A stretch of DNA of 64,000 bases from Triatoma infestans (taxonomy: Eukaryota > Arthropoda > Insecta > Hemiptera > Reduviidae). Positions 44,435 to 55,270 of this stretch are shown here, one piece after another (the first letter of the stretch is position 1; each line of letters starts with the position of its first letter). The notes under the pieces are model-generated. The model was not told the origin of the DNA. It worked only from the letters and a program-made list of their open reading frames with translations, and searched no databases. The DNA lies in NCBI GenBank assembly GCA_011037195.1, contig JAAEAF010014748.1:124001-188000 (forward strand), read 5' to 3'. A program made the translations under genes and the position numbers.

Positions 44435-45089
44435 TGTTTCTGTCCTTAATATATGTTAAAGGGCTACAGTTTTTCCAAAAAACTCTCCTGGGTATGCAGC
44501 TTGGATTTATTTATGCCAAGAATGTTTTGAAACATTCTTGTTGGATTTTCCTATGATAATAATAGGTCGAAGCCTACTAAAAAAGCTGACCAAACCAGCA
44601 AATTAGGACTGTATACTAATTTTTTTATTTGAAAATGAGCGCTACTAACTAGCATATTTAAATAAGTTGATTTAAAATGACAGGGGAAATGGATAAATCA
44701 CCTTGGAGGTAACACATACTATTTTACTGCATACACTTTGTAAGAAGAGATCACGAAACCATTTTCATCTCAGGTGACGAGCGGAATTATCTGGGATAGA
44801 TACTGAGGAAAGATGGATTATTGAATTTTGATGTGCAAGACAGGAGTGAATGTCGATTAGAATTAGGTTTCTGATAAATGGAATCTGGAATTTAAAATTA
44901 TGGAAACTGAGTATTTTGAATAGCAGAGTTTGGAGGCGTAGGACGGTGGAAAACTTAGTTGTGCCCCAAGATTCAAGTCCGTAAGTCCAAATTATTGTAA
45001 CAATAGATTATAGATAATAAGTACTTGGTTGTTTAATATTAGTTTTGAGCCGTATGTCCGGTAATCGCTTTAGTACGCTGTAACGTTAT
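44435..45089. other. Unassigned; hairpin and possible LINE scrap
   Basis: AAGAATGTTTTGAAACATTCTT-type hairpin at 44518-44539 (10-bp stem, 2-base loop). At 44780-44960 the plus strand reads ERNYLG, stop, ILRKDGLLNFDVQDR and INGIWNLKLWKLSILNSRV in shifting frames, reminiscent of the YLGxxxxxDG thumb motif of LINE reverse transcriptases. Weak evidence. Confidence 0.3.
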
Positions 45090-45560
45090 TATTGTCGATA
45101 CTCCTATAAGGAGAAAATATTATTATAGTGGCACATTTTGGAAATCCAACTTTTCACCACAAATACAAAGATTTGAGGCTCCGGTTTAGTAAATGTCCGG
45201 CCTGAATGTGTTGTGTTGTGTGAACAAAATATCGATCTCTAAAACGAAAAATCGTAGGATTTGTTCAGATTTGTTATTTTGTTTTTAGATACTATCACAG
45301 AGCATCATGACAAAAAAGTTTCGGACAAAAATCTAACGACGAAAACTTAAATGAATTTTTTTTTTTTTTTTAGTTTTTTATTGATTTCTAGAAAATAAAT
45401 CCATATAACGATTTTTACTTTAAATATTTTCATTACATAAATATTTAATCACTTTTTATTGACAATATTTTCCCGGTAAAATGGATTTTTTTGGCGGGGT
45501 TCTGGGGATAGTAGCGTTAAGATTTACCCTGTAGTAGGGTTGCTTGATCAGTTATGAAGG
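45090..45560 (+). repeat. Worn GT-foldback copy
   Basis: The family order is still traceable: CTCCTATAAGGAGAAAATATT end hairpin, TTTTCACC, a GTGTTGTGTTGTGTG tract, CTAAAACGAAAAATCGTAG, then a module with ATTTTCCCGGTAAAATGGAT. Highly diverged. Confidence 0.55.
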
Positions 45561-46980
45561 AAATCTCAGGACCAATAGCGATTCACATAAATACGTTTGA
45601 GTATGGTTACATATATCAGTCTTATCAGTTCTGGGGGTAATTTAGTTCGTCTTCTGGACTTCTTGGAATTTAGTTCGACTTCTTTTGAGAAGTTTGGCGC
45701 GTTTAGACATTGTTAACCCAAGGAGGTACTTTGCCAGTATCTCATCAGTTTATACAATATGTCTAATTTGTAATATGGAAAAAAACAAAAAAAAAAAAAC
45801 TGTCAAAATTAATATGCCAAGAAAACAACTTAATAGTATTAATCCTCTCCGGAAATATGGGTATATTTACTGTGTGAGCCTGTTTCTTTATTTCAATAAA
45901 TAAAAAAAGAAAGATAAACATGCAATTTTTTCACCATCTTTGTCTTTCCGGTTTCCTTTTATCCTACTTATTCATTGTAGATTTCTTTTGCACAAATCTG
46001 TAAAATCACCAGATAATAATTTATCTTTCTGTATTTTCTTTCTGTTTATGAAATTCTTAATAATAATAATATTGATAATAATGATAATTTAATTTCTTTT
46101 TTTAATATTTTAATTGTTGACTTGGTTGGTTTATATATTCATAAATGTATGATTTATATATATATATATATTTTTATTCTTCTAGTATACTACTTAATTA
46201 AATCAAAAATCAAGTTCCCATTGGTTTATAGCTCACTCACTTGAGAAAATACTCCCTATCGATTTTGCATTTCATGCATTGTCAATGACTTCCTTTTAAT
46301 GGAGTTCTGAAGAGCACTGATGCAGAACTGCCATCAATTTGATTTGGTTTATAATTCAGAGTTAGAAAACTTTTCTCAGGAACAACTTGGTTAGTCCAAA
46401 AAGAAATCGTAAAAAAAAAAAATTGACAGGAAAATTGACATATTAACAACTTGATAAGTTAATGGTTTTTGTTTTGTTTTTTTAAAGATAATTTCGTTAA
46501 TCTATACTTAATGATGAAAATTAAAAGTATAAATTATTGATCCAATAATATTTAATGATTTTTCTAAGAAATCTGTTTTCAATAATAAATATTTTAGAAT
46601 GTATCAAATAAAGGACTTATTATGGAAAATAATTATTCTTTTATTATGGAGTAATAAAATAAATAAATTCAAGGCTGTTTTTAATCTTTCATACTGGCGA
46701 TCTACGTAAGTGGCTTATCATTTCACTTTGGATATTAATCGAAATTTTATTCAAACCTTTGCATGTTTATATGTAATGCATGTTGGTTCTCTCAGCTTAT
46801 AGAAAAATTATTCTAATCACATGAGTGTGATTCCACTACAAATAGAAGATATTTCCGAATAATTTTTCAAATAAAGTGCGTTCAAATAAAACAAATTCAT
46901 AAACATTCTGAATTTCTGAATTAAAATTGCACTCCAGAATTAATCTATTTTCTTCGAATTTGAAATTCTAACAATACTTT
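45561..46980. other. AT-rich non-coding stretch
   Basis: Contains a tandem-like pair of AATTTAGTTCG(T/A)CTTCT at 45640 and 45668. No gene supported. Confidence 0.5.
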
Positions 46981-47181
46981 TAAAGTAATGCCTATTTTTT
47001 CAGGCGGGCTTAAACGTCCAACTACCAAATTAGGTGTTGTGGACGGGGGGTGGGCGGAAGCACCTACTTTACTGTTAACATTTTTCATACCAATATAAAA
47101 TTTAGCAGTTATACGCGAGAGTCGAACTGGGGTCCTCCCACTTACAAGTCCATACTCATAACCACTACACCAACACCCGCC
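46981..47181 (-). repeat. tRNA-derived SINE-2 (minus)
   Basis: Same family as 29397-29590: TAAAGTAATGCC, TTCAGGCGGGCTTAAACGTC, reversed B box AGTCGAACTGGGGTCC and reversed A-box region ATAACCACTACACCAACACC. Confidence 0.75.
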
Positions 47182-47649
47182 TCTGCGCAAGGATGACACG
47201 CAAAATCGTAACAATGCTTTTAATGCACATTGACATTTTATAAAGTCGAATAAAATCGTAATGATAACTATTAAAGGAAAGCTAAAAAAAATGTTTAAAA
47301 TATAAGTGATATGTCCATTAATGTGTCTAGTTTAAAGGAAAACTAGTTGGAGCCATTTTTCAGTAAGTAAATCGCGAGCAGGTGAAAAAAAGATTTGTAT
47401 AAGTCGTCGTACTTTCGATTCATAGATTTTTTTGCAAGGAAATTTTCGTTTCAACAAAATATCAACGATTTTTTTCGTTTTAGTTTCGGGTTATCGAGAT
47501 TTCATTTTGTAGTCAATCGATGATATAATTATCCGATAGTCTGTTATGTTCTAAAAACCGAAGAAGTAAAATGAACTGGCCACCAATATCTACACCTATA
47601 ATGTAATACTGATGCCAACTTTATTCACCTTTATTTTAATCTTTATTCA
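47182..47649. other. Non-coding, with a worn GT-foldback module
   Basis: 47325-47420 shares TAGTTTAAAGGAAAACTAG, TTGGAGCCATTTTTC with the reversed module. Nothing else recognised. Confidence 0.4.
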
Positions 47650-47881
47650 GAGATTAGCTCAACGGTTAGCGAACTGGACCACCACGTCCTGGGTTCGAGT
47701 CCAGTTGTGTGCTGCCCTTAGATTTTTTTCATCCTAGTAGGCTCTACAACTCACTGTTTGATGATTGACAGTGTTGTCTGCAACGGGAGAATACTGTCCG
47801 GAGGCCGACGTGTACTGAGAAGGTTCCGAGCGCCAATGACCATAGATAGAAGTTGACGCGCCTTAAATTACAAAAAAAAAA
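47650..47881 (+). repeat. tRNA-derived SINE-1 with type-A tail
   Basis: Head AGATTAGCTCAACGGTTAGCG, B box GGGTTCGAGTCC, body CTCTACAACTCACTG, then GGCCGACGTGTACTGAGAAGG and the tail GCGCCAATGACCATAGAT, GACGCGCCTTAAATTA plus A run. The reversed copy at 50311 has the same tail. Other SINE-1 copies end differently (type B). Confidence 0.8.
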
Positions 47882-47916
47882 GTTGCAGTTAGAGAAAGTT
47901 GTGTGTTTCTCTTCAG

Positions 47917-48128
47917 ATTGCCCACAAGGGGGGGGGGATCTGTTGCATGCAGTTCTTGGGGAGTAGCGAACCCACGGGTTACCACAGCTCAGTACTCCTT
48001 GCATTTCGTCAGAACAGTACACAATATACTTAAACTACATACACTCTACACTTTACAGACAAGACAAACACAGTACACAATCTAGGGTCTCCGTCCCTAG
48101 TTAATTGGCGAAAGCCAAAGGAGAAGGG
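47917..48128 (+). repeat. Duplicated segment upstream of SINE (unit 1)
   Basis: From TTGCATGCAGTTCTTGGGGA to the SINE start it is repeated at 48670-48844, including CCACAGCTCAGTA, CGTCAGAACAGTACACA, ACTTAAACTACATACACTC and CTAGTTAATTGG. Each copy is followed directly by a SINE-1, so the pair forms a larger composite repeat. Confidence 0.7.
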
Positions 48129-48385
48129 AGGGATTAGCTCAATGGTAGCGCTGGACTAGCAACCCGCAGGTCCTGGGTTCGAATCCAGCATGTTGCCCTT
48201 AGATTTTCTCTCTTAGGAGCCTCTACAACTCACTGTCCCGTGATGAACAGTGTTGTCTGTAGCTAGAGAACACGGCTTGGAGGCCGGAAGTGAGATGTGC
48301 ATTGGAGAATGCTCCGGGGGCACAATAGATCTTTTCAGGTCGCAGTGCGATAATCCCCTACAGCAATCTACATCTACATCTTCTC
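48129..48385 (+). repeat. tRNA-derived SINE-1 with type-B (LINE-like) tail
   Basis: Head GGGATTAGCTCAATGGTAGC, B box GGGTTCGAATCC, body as in other copies. The tail GGGGGCACAATAGATC, AGGTCGCAGTGCGATAATCC and terminal TACATC repeats resembles the 3' UTR of the LINE at 39770-39838, suggesting it uses that LINE's reverse transcriptase. Confidence 0.8.
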
Positions 48386-48484
48386 ATAATCCTGTTAATA
48401 CAATTAAGTAGAGTAAAGCTAAGAGAGATGACGCACATCATCATTATTCATTAATCATTATCATCAACTTAAATCATTATTTAT

Positions 48485-48650
48485 TATTATTCGCCTGTGG
48501 TGAGGGACCAAATATCTATGCTATCCTAAGGCCCTACTGGTCCATATAACTACCCTAAAGAAAAACAACAACAAACCTGGTCTAAGATTCACCGCAGTCC
48601 GGACAAATCGGGTCGTATACTCAAAAGGAAATAGCGTAAACATTTCCATA
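48485..48650 (-). repeat. Jockey-like LINE 3' UTR remnant
   Basis: Shares TGGTCCATATAACTACC, AAAGAAAAACAACAACAA and AAGATTCACCGCAGTCCG with 21890-22010, the 3' end of the minus-strand LINE there. Non-coding remainder only. Confidence 0.55.
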
Positions 48651-48669
48651 GACCTCCTGTTCGGACCGC

Positions 48670-48844
48670 AAGGGATATTTGTCGCATGCAATTACTTGGG
48701 GAGTAGCAACCCCACGGTTAGCACAGCTCAGTATTCCAGGTACTACGTCAGAACAGTACACAGTACACTTAAACTACATACACTCGACCCTTTAAAGACA
48801 AGATCAAACACAGTTTGATCCCCCTAGCTAATTGGGGTAAGCCA
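48670..48844 (+). repeat. Duplicated segment upstream of SINE (unit 2)
   Basis: Second copy of 47917-48128, offset by about 735 bp, with small deletions. Confidence 0.7.
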
Positions 48845-49093
48845 AGGGATTAGCTAAGTGGTTAGCGACTGGACTAGCAACGCAGAGGTTCCGGGTTCGA
48901 ATCCAGCATGCTGCCTCTAGATTTTCTCTTCCTAAGAGCTTCTACAACTCACTGTCCGGTGATGGGCAGTGTTGTCTGTAGTTAGGGGATGCTGCTTGGT
49001 GGCCGGCAGTGCACTGAGAAGGCTCAGTGGGGGGCACAATAGATATTTCAAGTCGCAGTGCAATAATCCCCTACAATAATCTACATGTACATC
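48845..49093 (+). repeat. tRNA-derived SINE-1 with type-B tail
   Basis: Head GGGATTAGCTAAGTGGTTAG, B box GGGTTCGAATCC, tail GGGGGGCACAATAGATATTT, AAGTCGCAGTGCAATAATCC and TACAT-type end. Parallel to the copy at 48129 and probably part of the same duplication. Confidence 0.8.
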
Positions 49094-50310
49094 TCACCAG
49101 ATTTTTGTTTGGTATCTTTTGATTGTATATAATGCAATAACCAATAAGCTGGCCAATAATACTATTGGAAGTTAAAAAATTTAATAATTACCTGTAATTA
49201 TGAGCTGAGTAAAAAAAAAATAAAAATCATATGATACTATTTTTAATAATTACATAAAAAGGAAACCTTCTTGAATTTAATATTTATTATTTAAACAATA
49301 GCGCTGCTACTATTTGTTGTGATAATCTAAATATTACTGAGATTTCATTTGAAATTTATGGCTACAGAAGATAAGAAATTGCCGGTAGCTGAATTCTTAT
49401 CAGCTAAGGGATTATTTTGTGTACAGAGAGTGTAATCCATGGCTGTATCTTTTCTTTTATTTTTTTTACCAGATTACAGCTGTATGCTGTAATGTATTTT
49501 TTTTGTTACTATTTAAATACATTCTTAGTCAGTTCAAAATAATATAAGCCTTGAAGAAAAAAATGGTGATGAAACAAGTTCAGCCTTAATTACTTAATTT
49601 GTATTTTCAATAAATATGTTAAAAATATAAGAAGAAATTATATAAGACAAAAATGAGGCAAGATTATTTCAGTCTGGTTATTCTCCCTTAGACTTTTTCG
49701 TTCTAGGTATAAATACTAATTTTGTCTCTTGTTTAGAAGAGTAGAGTTTCTGCTAGTATCTCTGGGCCGAACCAATATGACTCCTGGAAAAAAAAAAAAA
49801 AGAGAAGAGATCAGGAGATTTTGGTCACCATGAAGCCTAATCCTCTATTCAGCCCAGTGTCAGAATTCTGGCTGGATCGATTCTCCTGTAAATTTTGATT
49901 AGTGTGTAACTAATCCTCTTAAAGACCCCCGAATGGTTACATGCCTTGGAGAATGCTGCCCTGGCTAGGGAGTCGCGAGGGGTCTGCTATGCGAAGCCAA
50001 CGGCAGCCAATGAACACGACAGATACTGATGCAACATAAAAACCAAAAGAAACAGAATATTTGATTGTTTGCTTCGATATTGTTGCATCTGTAGCTTCGA
50101 ATTTCATGCACAAAACATATCCCACAAAGTCTTGGCGTCCTAAGAAAGATTTTAACGTTTTTAGCATTAAGGAATCCATTTGCTGAATATAATATCCATA
50201 AAATGTAATAACCAAGATTACAAGCCCTAGAATACAATGTTAATGATCTTTTTAAACTTCTTTACGTAATATATTAAATAACCACAAAATTAATTTTTTT
50301 TTTTTAATTT
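49094..50310. other. Non-coding stretch
   Basis: The ORFs at 49937-50237 (minus) have no motif. Composition at 49860-50020 is more even than elsewhere, but no origin could be assigned. Confidence 0.4.
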
Positions 50311-50526
50311 AAGGCGCGTCAATATCTATGGTCATTGGCGCCCGGAGCCTTCTCAGTGCACTACCGGCCTTCGGACAGTGTTCACTAGTTACAGACAACA
50401 CTGTCCATCACCGGAAAGTGAGCTGTAGAGGCTCCTAGGAAGAAAAAAATCTAGGGTAGCACAACTGGACTCGAACCCGGGTCCTCCGCGTGGGAGCCCA
50501 GTACGCTATCCACTTAGCAATTCCCT
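50311..50526 (-). repeat. tRNA-derived SINE-1 (minus), type-A tail
   Basis: Reversed: AATTTAAGGCGCGTC, TATGGTCATTGGCGCCC, body TCACCGGAAAGTGAG, reversed B box GGACTCGAACCCGGG and reversed head CACTTAGCAATTCCC. Confidence 0.8.
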
Positions 50527-51185
50527 TCCCTCACAAAATTAATGTTTTAAACTTCTGAACTCTTGAACTAAATAATTTTTAACATCAAAAAATTTTATTT
50601 CTATTTCAAGCCACTTTATCCCTTAACCCTAGAAAACAAATGAGGGAGAATTTCTGTTTCATTGAATATCTGCAACAGGTGATTTTTTTGTTTCCAATCC
50701 CCCTTTGGGAAATGACATTGCTATTGTGAGTTGTACGATTGGGGTTAGTATTGAGGGTCATAAGTGGGTTCTTGGACTTTAAATGACTTGTATCGGGCGG
50801 GGGGCGGGGCGGGGCGGGGGTAATTCAACAACATATACTGCACAGAAATTGTAGTATGTAAAAGAATAATTGGGTTGTAACGCTCTAATAGTTGTAGTGT
50901 TTTTGAAGTACAGAACTGGATTTAGTACTTCTACAAGTAAATGTTTATTCAGTGTTAGAATTTATTTTCGTAACTATAATATTTCTAGGAAGTAACCAAG
51001 TTCGAATTTTGATATGTATTAAGGTAGTTTTTACACAGCAAAGAATTAATTAGGATGATTATGTAATCAAACGTAAAAAAACGGAGCTTCAAAGATAGTT
51101 TATCAGGTAATATGCAGGAGTAAGCGTCCCTGAGCAAAACCCGTGGCAGTCATGGGAGAGACGGCCAAGAAAGGCGTTTGTCAAG
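50527..51185. other. Non-coding stretch with G-quadruplex-prone tract
   Basis: 50795-50820 has five G tracts of 3-6 bases separated by single C residues, striking in AT-rich surroundings. Nothing else recognised. Confidence 0.6.
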
Positions 51186-51424
51186 CGAAGTATATGTTTT
51201 AGAGATATTTTCCGTGGTAACCTGCTTCTTTTTGTGGTCATCGACCGGTTTCGGGTTGATATACTTGTGCATCAACTTAAATTTGCACTGTTTGACAAAA
51301 TCATCCTGATGATGGGCTACGCCCGAAACCGGTCGATGATCACAAAAAGAAGCAGGCTATCACGGGAAATATCTTTGATGCTTTCCAGCTGTGCGAAACC
51401 AACCACAACAACGAAGTATATGTT
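51186..51424 (+). mobile_element. Penelope-derived inverted element, family A (copy 5)
   Basis: The element 51199-51411 is bounded by the perfect 13-bp direct repeat CGAAGTATATGTT (51186-51198 and 51412-51424). The left short end AGAGATATTTTCCGTGG and the right long end with GATGCTTTCCAGCTGTG are inverted relative to each other. The left arm keeps only the 3' half of a minus-strand hammerhead (GTGGTCATCGACCGGTTTCG); the right arm has a complete plus-strand one. At 213 bp it is the most compact full copy in the window. Confidence 0.88.
51302..51338 (+). ncRNA. Hammerhead ribozyme motif, family A, canonical core
   Basis: CATC, CTGATGA (the classical box), T, GGGC-TAC-GCCC, GAAA, CCGG, TC (cleavage predicted after C51334), GATGAT. 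Stem I has four pairs next to the core. This is the best-preserved motif in the window. Confidence 0.8.
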
Positions 51425-53617
51425 GCTCTAGGAGGAAGGAGTTACTCCAGGAAGTTTTGAGAGGATAAAGTTTTCCAAGTGACATCAGAATGATATTAAG
51501 TTTGTACTGAAGTGCTGAGAAATTGGAGAGTGATGAATCGGTAAATCGAGGTCTAATATTTCACTCTTTACTTTTACCTGTTGTAACTGCAAAGGAAAAT
51601 AACTTTTTGGTCATCATTGGTTATCTCCGATATTGTGAATAGAATTTTGGAAGAGCCGGTTCTTCTAAGTACACCCAACTTCTGTTGTTATTGGAGCAAG
51701 AGAATATCGGCGATTCAATGCACAATAAGTGGCATCTCGCCTCTTGCCAGACCCTCACAACAGCAGAGGACTTCCATTTTCTATCAAACAAAAACTTCAA
51801 TGATTTTATTAGCCAAATCCAATACGATCTTAATTCCTGAGCCTGTAGAGCACCCAATCAATTCCCAGCCTGTCAAGTCACACGGCCCTATTTAAGCAGA
51901 TCTGCTATAAGCTTTTGAGAGGATCTCCCTGAAAAGTTCATGAACCTTGATAGCTTTGTTCTCACAGGGGAGGAATTGAACAAACAATTAGAAGACATTC
52001 CTTCAAGACAGTTTTGTTGTAGACACCAAGGAGAACACATCAGGACTGTGCCAGTTTTAAGTTAGAACATAAGAGTTTATTCCAATTAATTCAGTAAATT
52101 AATAAGCATATTGTTGTGTTATTGAATAGCATTTAAATATCTTTAAAGATAATACATTTAATTTAATCTACCAGTGTTTTCTTAATTATTCTTATTACTT
52201 CTCTCTCTTAAACATATATACTTACAAGCCCTTTTACCAAACCGTTCGTGCTACTACAAACATACAACACAACATCACAATAACATTTCACTGCAGATAA
52301 TTTTCTATTGTAAGATGTTCTGTTCTGTTTATTTCATGCTTCCACGGCAAAATATAGGAGATAGTGTGTAAAATGTTGAGCCAACTTTCTGATTTAGTAT
52401 AAACAGACCACTTTTCTTCCATATTAGAAAAATCCTTCTTGAGAGTAGCTGCTGGTTGAAGTGTTGGTTTAAAAAAAACTATGTAATTGGGGAAACAAGG
52501 TTTTTACTAAACCAAGGACACGGCCTGAACCCAAAGGCTCATGATTTACTAAAGTTGTTATTAATTAATTAACAATGTACATCAACCATCCATAGTACAG
52601 CTAGTTTTAATATATGATTTGGCCAATAGAAATCCTTGAATACTTAATTTTACTTAGTTATAACTATTTTGCATAGTACATATCTAAATGTTGATAATAT
52701 AAAATTATAAGTACGCAACTTGGGAATAATATAACTTTATAGTGTATATCTTTTTCCGTTTCCAACAATTTTATGTATTGTTTTTTTTTTTAAATAACAA
52801 TAGTTTTATATTATTCGATTACTTATATATGTAGAAAATAATTTGTTACAAAATACGAACCACGTGTTTCTATAATATATTAATAATGTATTTTCACATA
52901 TTAATAAACATTACAAAAACATTATGTTATTATTGTTATTACCATTATTTTTTTTAAATTGTAATTTTACGTAATTTGTCTTATAAAGTAATCTTATCTG
53001 GGTAACTTACAAAATTTTCCTTTGGCTTGGAAGTTTTATATGGAAGGTCAGAACTTTTTATGTAAATTAGTTATAATAACAATAATTATACAAAAAAAAT
53101 AATAAAAATAAAAATAAAAATGAAACTACCATTTTTCTATTAAAGTATTATTGTAATATTCATTGTCCTATATTTCTAAGCATATTCTTAGCATTAAGAC
53201 AAATTAGCAGACTTTTTATATTAACATATTCATAATATCATTTTATTTACTATGGGACTTTTGTTATTATACAGCTTGTCCATAAAGTATCTATATTTTT
53301 TTTTTTGTAATTAATTTCTTTAATATTAATTTTTATTATCCCTAGAAGTTTGTAACAAAAGCTGGGTTAACAGTAATCTTGCTGAAACAATAAAACGGAA
53401 GCGCAAGTGGACGAGATTTTGTGAAAATTAATCTTGCAATATCTAAATCTATTTAAAAAATAAATAAATAATATAACGTTAAAACATTTATATATTCTTA
53501 AAAAAAAAGAAGGGAAGCTTCTCTTCGGAAAGGTTATAGTGCTTTAGGTTAATGTGAAGCAATATTTTATAAGAAGCAGTATTAAGTTATTTCAGGGTTC
53601 ATTGGTTATTGAATTAA
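51425..53617. other. Non-coding stretch
   Basis: 51600-52040 is less AT-rich but gives no recognisable protein on either strand. The remainder is AT-rich. No gene supported. Confidence 0.45.
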
Positions 53618-53796
53618 AAAAAAAAAAAAAAAAAAAAAAAGGTATCTATGTCAAACGTTGGGACCATGGTTTTGGGGTCTTCTTCAGGGCTATGAACTAC
53701 TTTATTTATTGTAATTATATTATATAACATAATTATAGGTAACAATATATATATATATCCTTATAACACTAAGTATAATATTTATTTTCGATATGC

Positions 53797-54595
53797 AGGG
53801 TGTCCCAAGGTATATTATGGATAACGGCTTTTTCTCGGAAACTAAGATAGCTAGATAAAAAACTAAAAAAAATACGTGTCCCCGTAGTTTTTTTTGTTAA
53901 AAATCCAAATTTAATTTGCAAATTTGTTTTGGTGCTTCGAGAAGCAAGATACAGGCACCAACTTCATTTTTTCAAATGGGGGAGATGTGGTTTTTATTTA
54001 AGAAATAGATTCCTCTATTTTTTGTAAGAAAAATTTTACTTGAACGGTTTTTTTTTTTTCTTTGAGCGATATTTTACAAGTTATGAATGAAAACATGATT
54101 CCTATAAGAAATTTCAAAATGATATTATAACGGTTTTTTGATTGAATAAGAAGAAAAGTACTATTTTATTATAAATTTTACTCCTCATTAATTACAGATC
54201 TTGCTCGAACTGGCCCCCACCATTAGAGATGCATACACATGCTTTTTCCTGCCAATTGTACCTTACGACCAAAGAAATACATCTCTAATGTGGAGGCCAG
54301 TTCGAGCAAGATCTGTAATTAATGAGGAGTAAAAATTTATAATAAAATATTAGTTCAAGTAATGTTTTCTTACAAAAAAAAAGGAATCTATTTCTTAAAT
54401 AAAAACCACACCTCCCCATTTGAAAAAATGAAGTTGGTGCCTGTATCTCGCTTCTCGAAGCACTAAAACAAATTTGCAAATTAAATTTGGTTTTCTAGCA
54501 AAAAACTACGGGGACACGTATTTTTTAGTTTTTTTCTAGCTAACTTAGTTTTCGATAAAAAGTCGTTACCCATATACCTTGGGACACCCTGTATA
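53797..54595. mobile_element. Large foldback element, CAGGGTG family (copy 2)
   Basis: Ends CAGGGTGTCCCAAGGTATAT and its mirror ATATACCTTGGGACACCCTG. Arms and central loop match 916-1766, with the loop reversed, so this copy lies in the opposite orientation. The left arm is full length, while the right arm lacks about 140 bp between AATAAAATATTAG and TTCTTACAAAAAA (about 54345-54370). Non-coding. Confidence 0.85.
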
Positions 54596-54596
54596 T

Positions 54597-54918
54597 ATGT
54601 AATCATCTTAAATTATTAGATCGACATAGGCAATGAAGGGGGGAACAAGAAAACAATTTATTTTTGTTTAAGTTTCGTTTATTTGTTTATCTGAACTATT
54701 ATTATAAATATGTATTATATAGTTCTTATACGAGATTTTGTTTTTACACCTCGTATATTGATTAGCAAGGCTGTGTTTGTCGCAACTGAATATAGTTGAG
54801 CAGTTTCATTTATTGCGTAGATATAACTTTCATACAATAAAATGTTTTCTCTGTTTATTTATATATATAAATACCCTTCCTTATCATATTCCTATTAGTA
54901 AATTTTATTGCTCACATA
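54597..54918. other. AT-rich non-coding stretch
   Basis: Nothing supported. Confidence 0.5.
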
Positions 54919-55270
54919 CGAGATCTGTCCGAAAAGTTCGCGCAGTTGGTTTGAGGAAATCTTGAGGGTAATCTAGTGGACGCGCTCCTCCACCTCTCAA
55001 CAGACCCCCCATCCCAATTAACCTTCTATAGAGGTCAAGACCAGATTTCGAGCGTTTGTTTTTTGTGGCTCTCAGTTTCGAGTCTAGTTAAAATGGATAT
55101 TGATAAACAGTTTGAACAAGGAATTAACATCAAATTCTTCTGAAAGTGGGCAAGAATGGCCCCGAAATTAACAGGCCGAAATGTTGCCACAGGATTATGG
55201 AGAGCATATCCTAAAAGAAGCTACTGCTTTCAAATGTGTAAGGGTGTTGTGAGGAGATGTAGGTTGTTGC
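54919..55270 (+). pseudogene. mariner 5' end with N-terminal transposase remnant (copy 3)
   Basis: Starts after a TA with CGAGATCTGTCCGAAAAG, a mariner-type terminal repeat, followed by a 5' UTR and ATG at 55093. The frame reads MDIDKQFEQGINIKFF, then stop. After a one-base shift it continues VGKNGPEINR, and then EMLPQDYGEHILKEATAFK in another frame, matching the N-terminal helix-turn-helix DNA-binding region of mariner transposases. No catalytic part or right terminal repeat follows. It is a different mariner from the two others here, judged by the terminal repeat. Confidence 0.7.
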
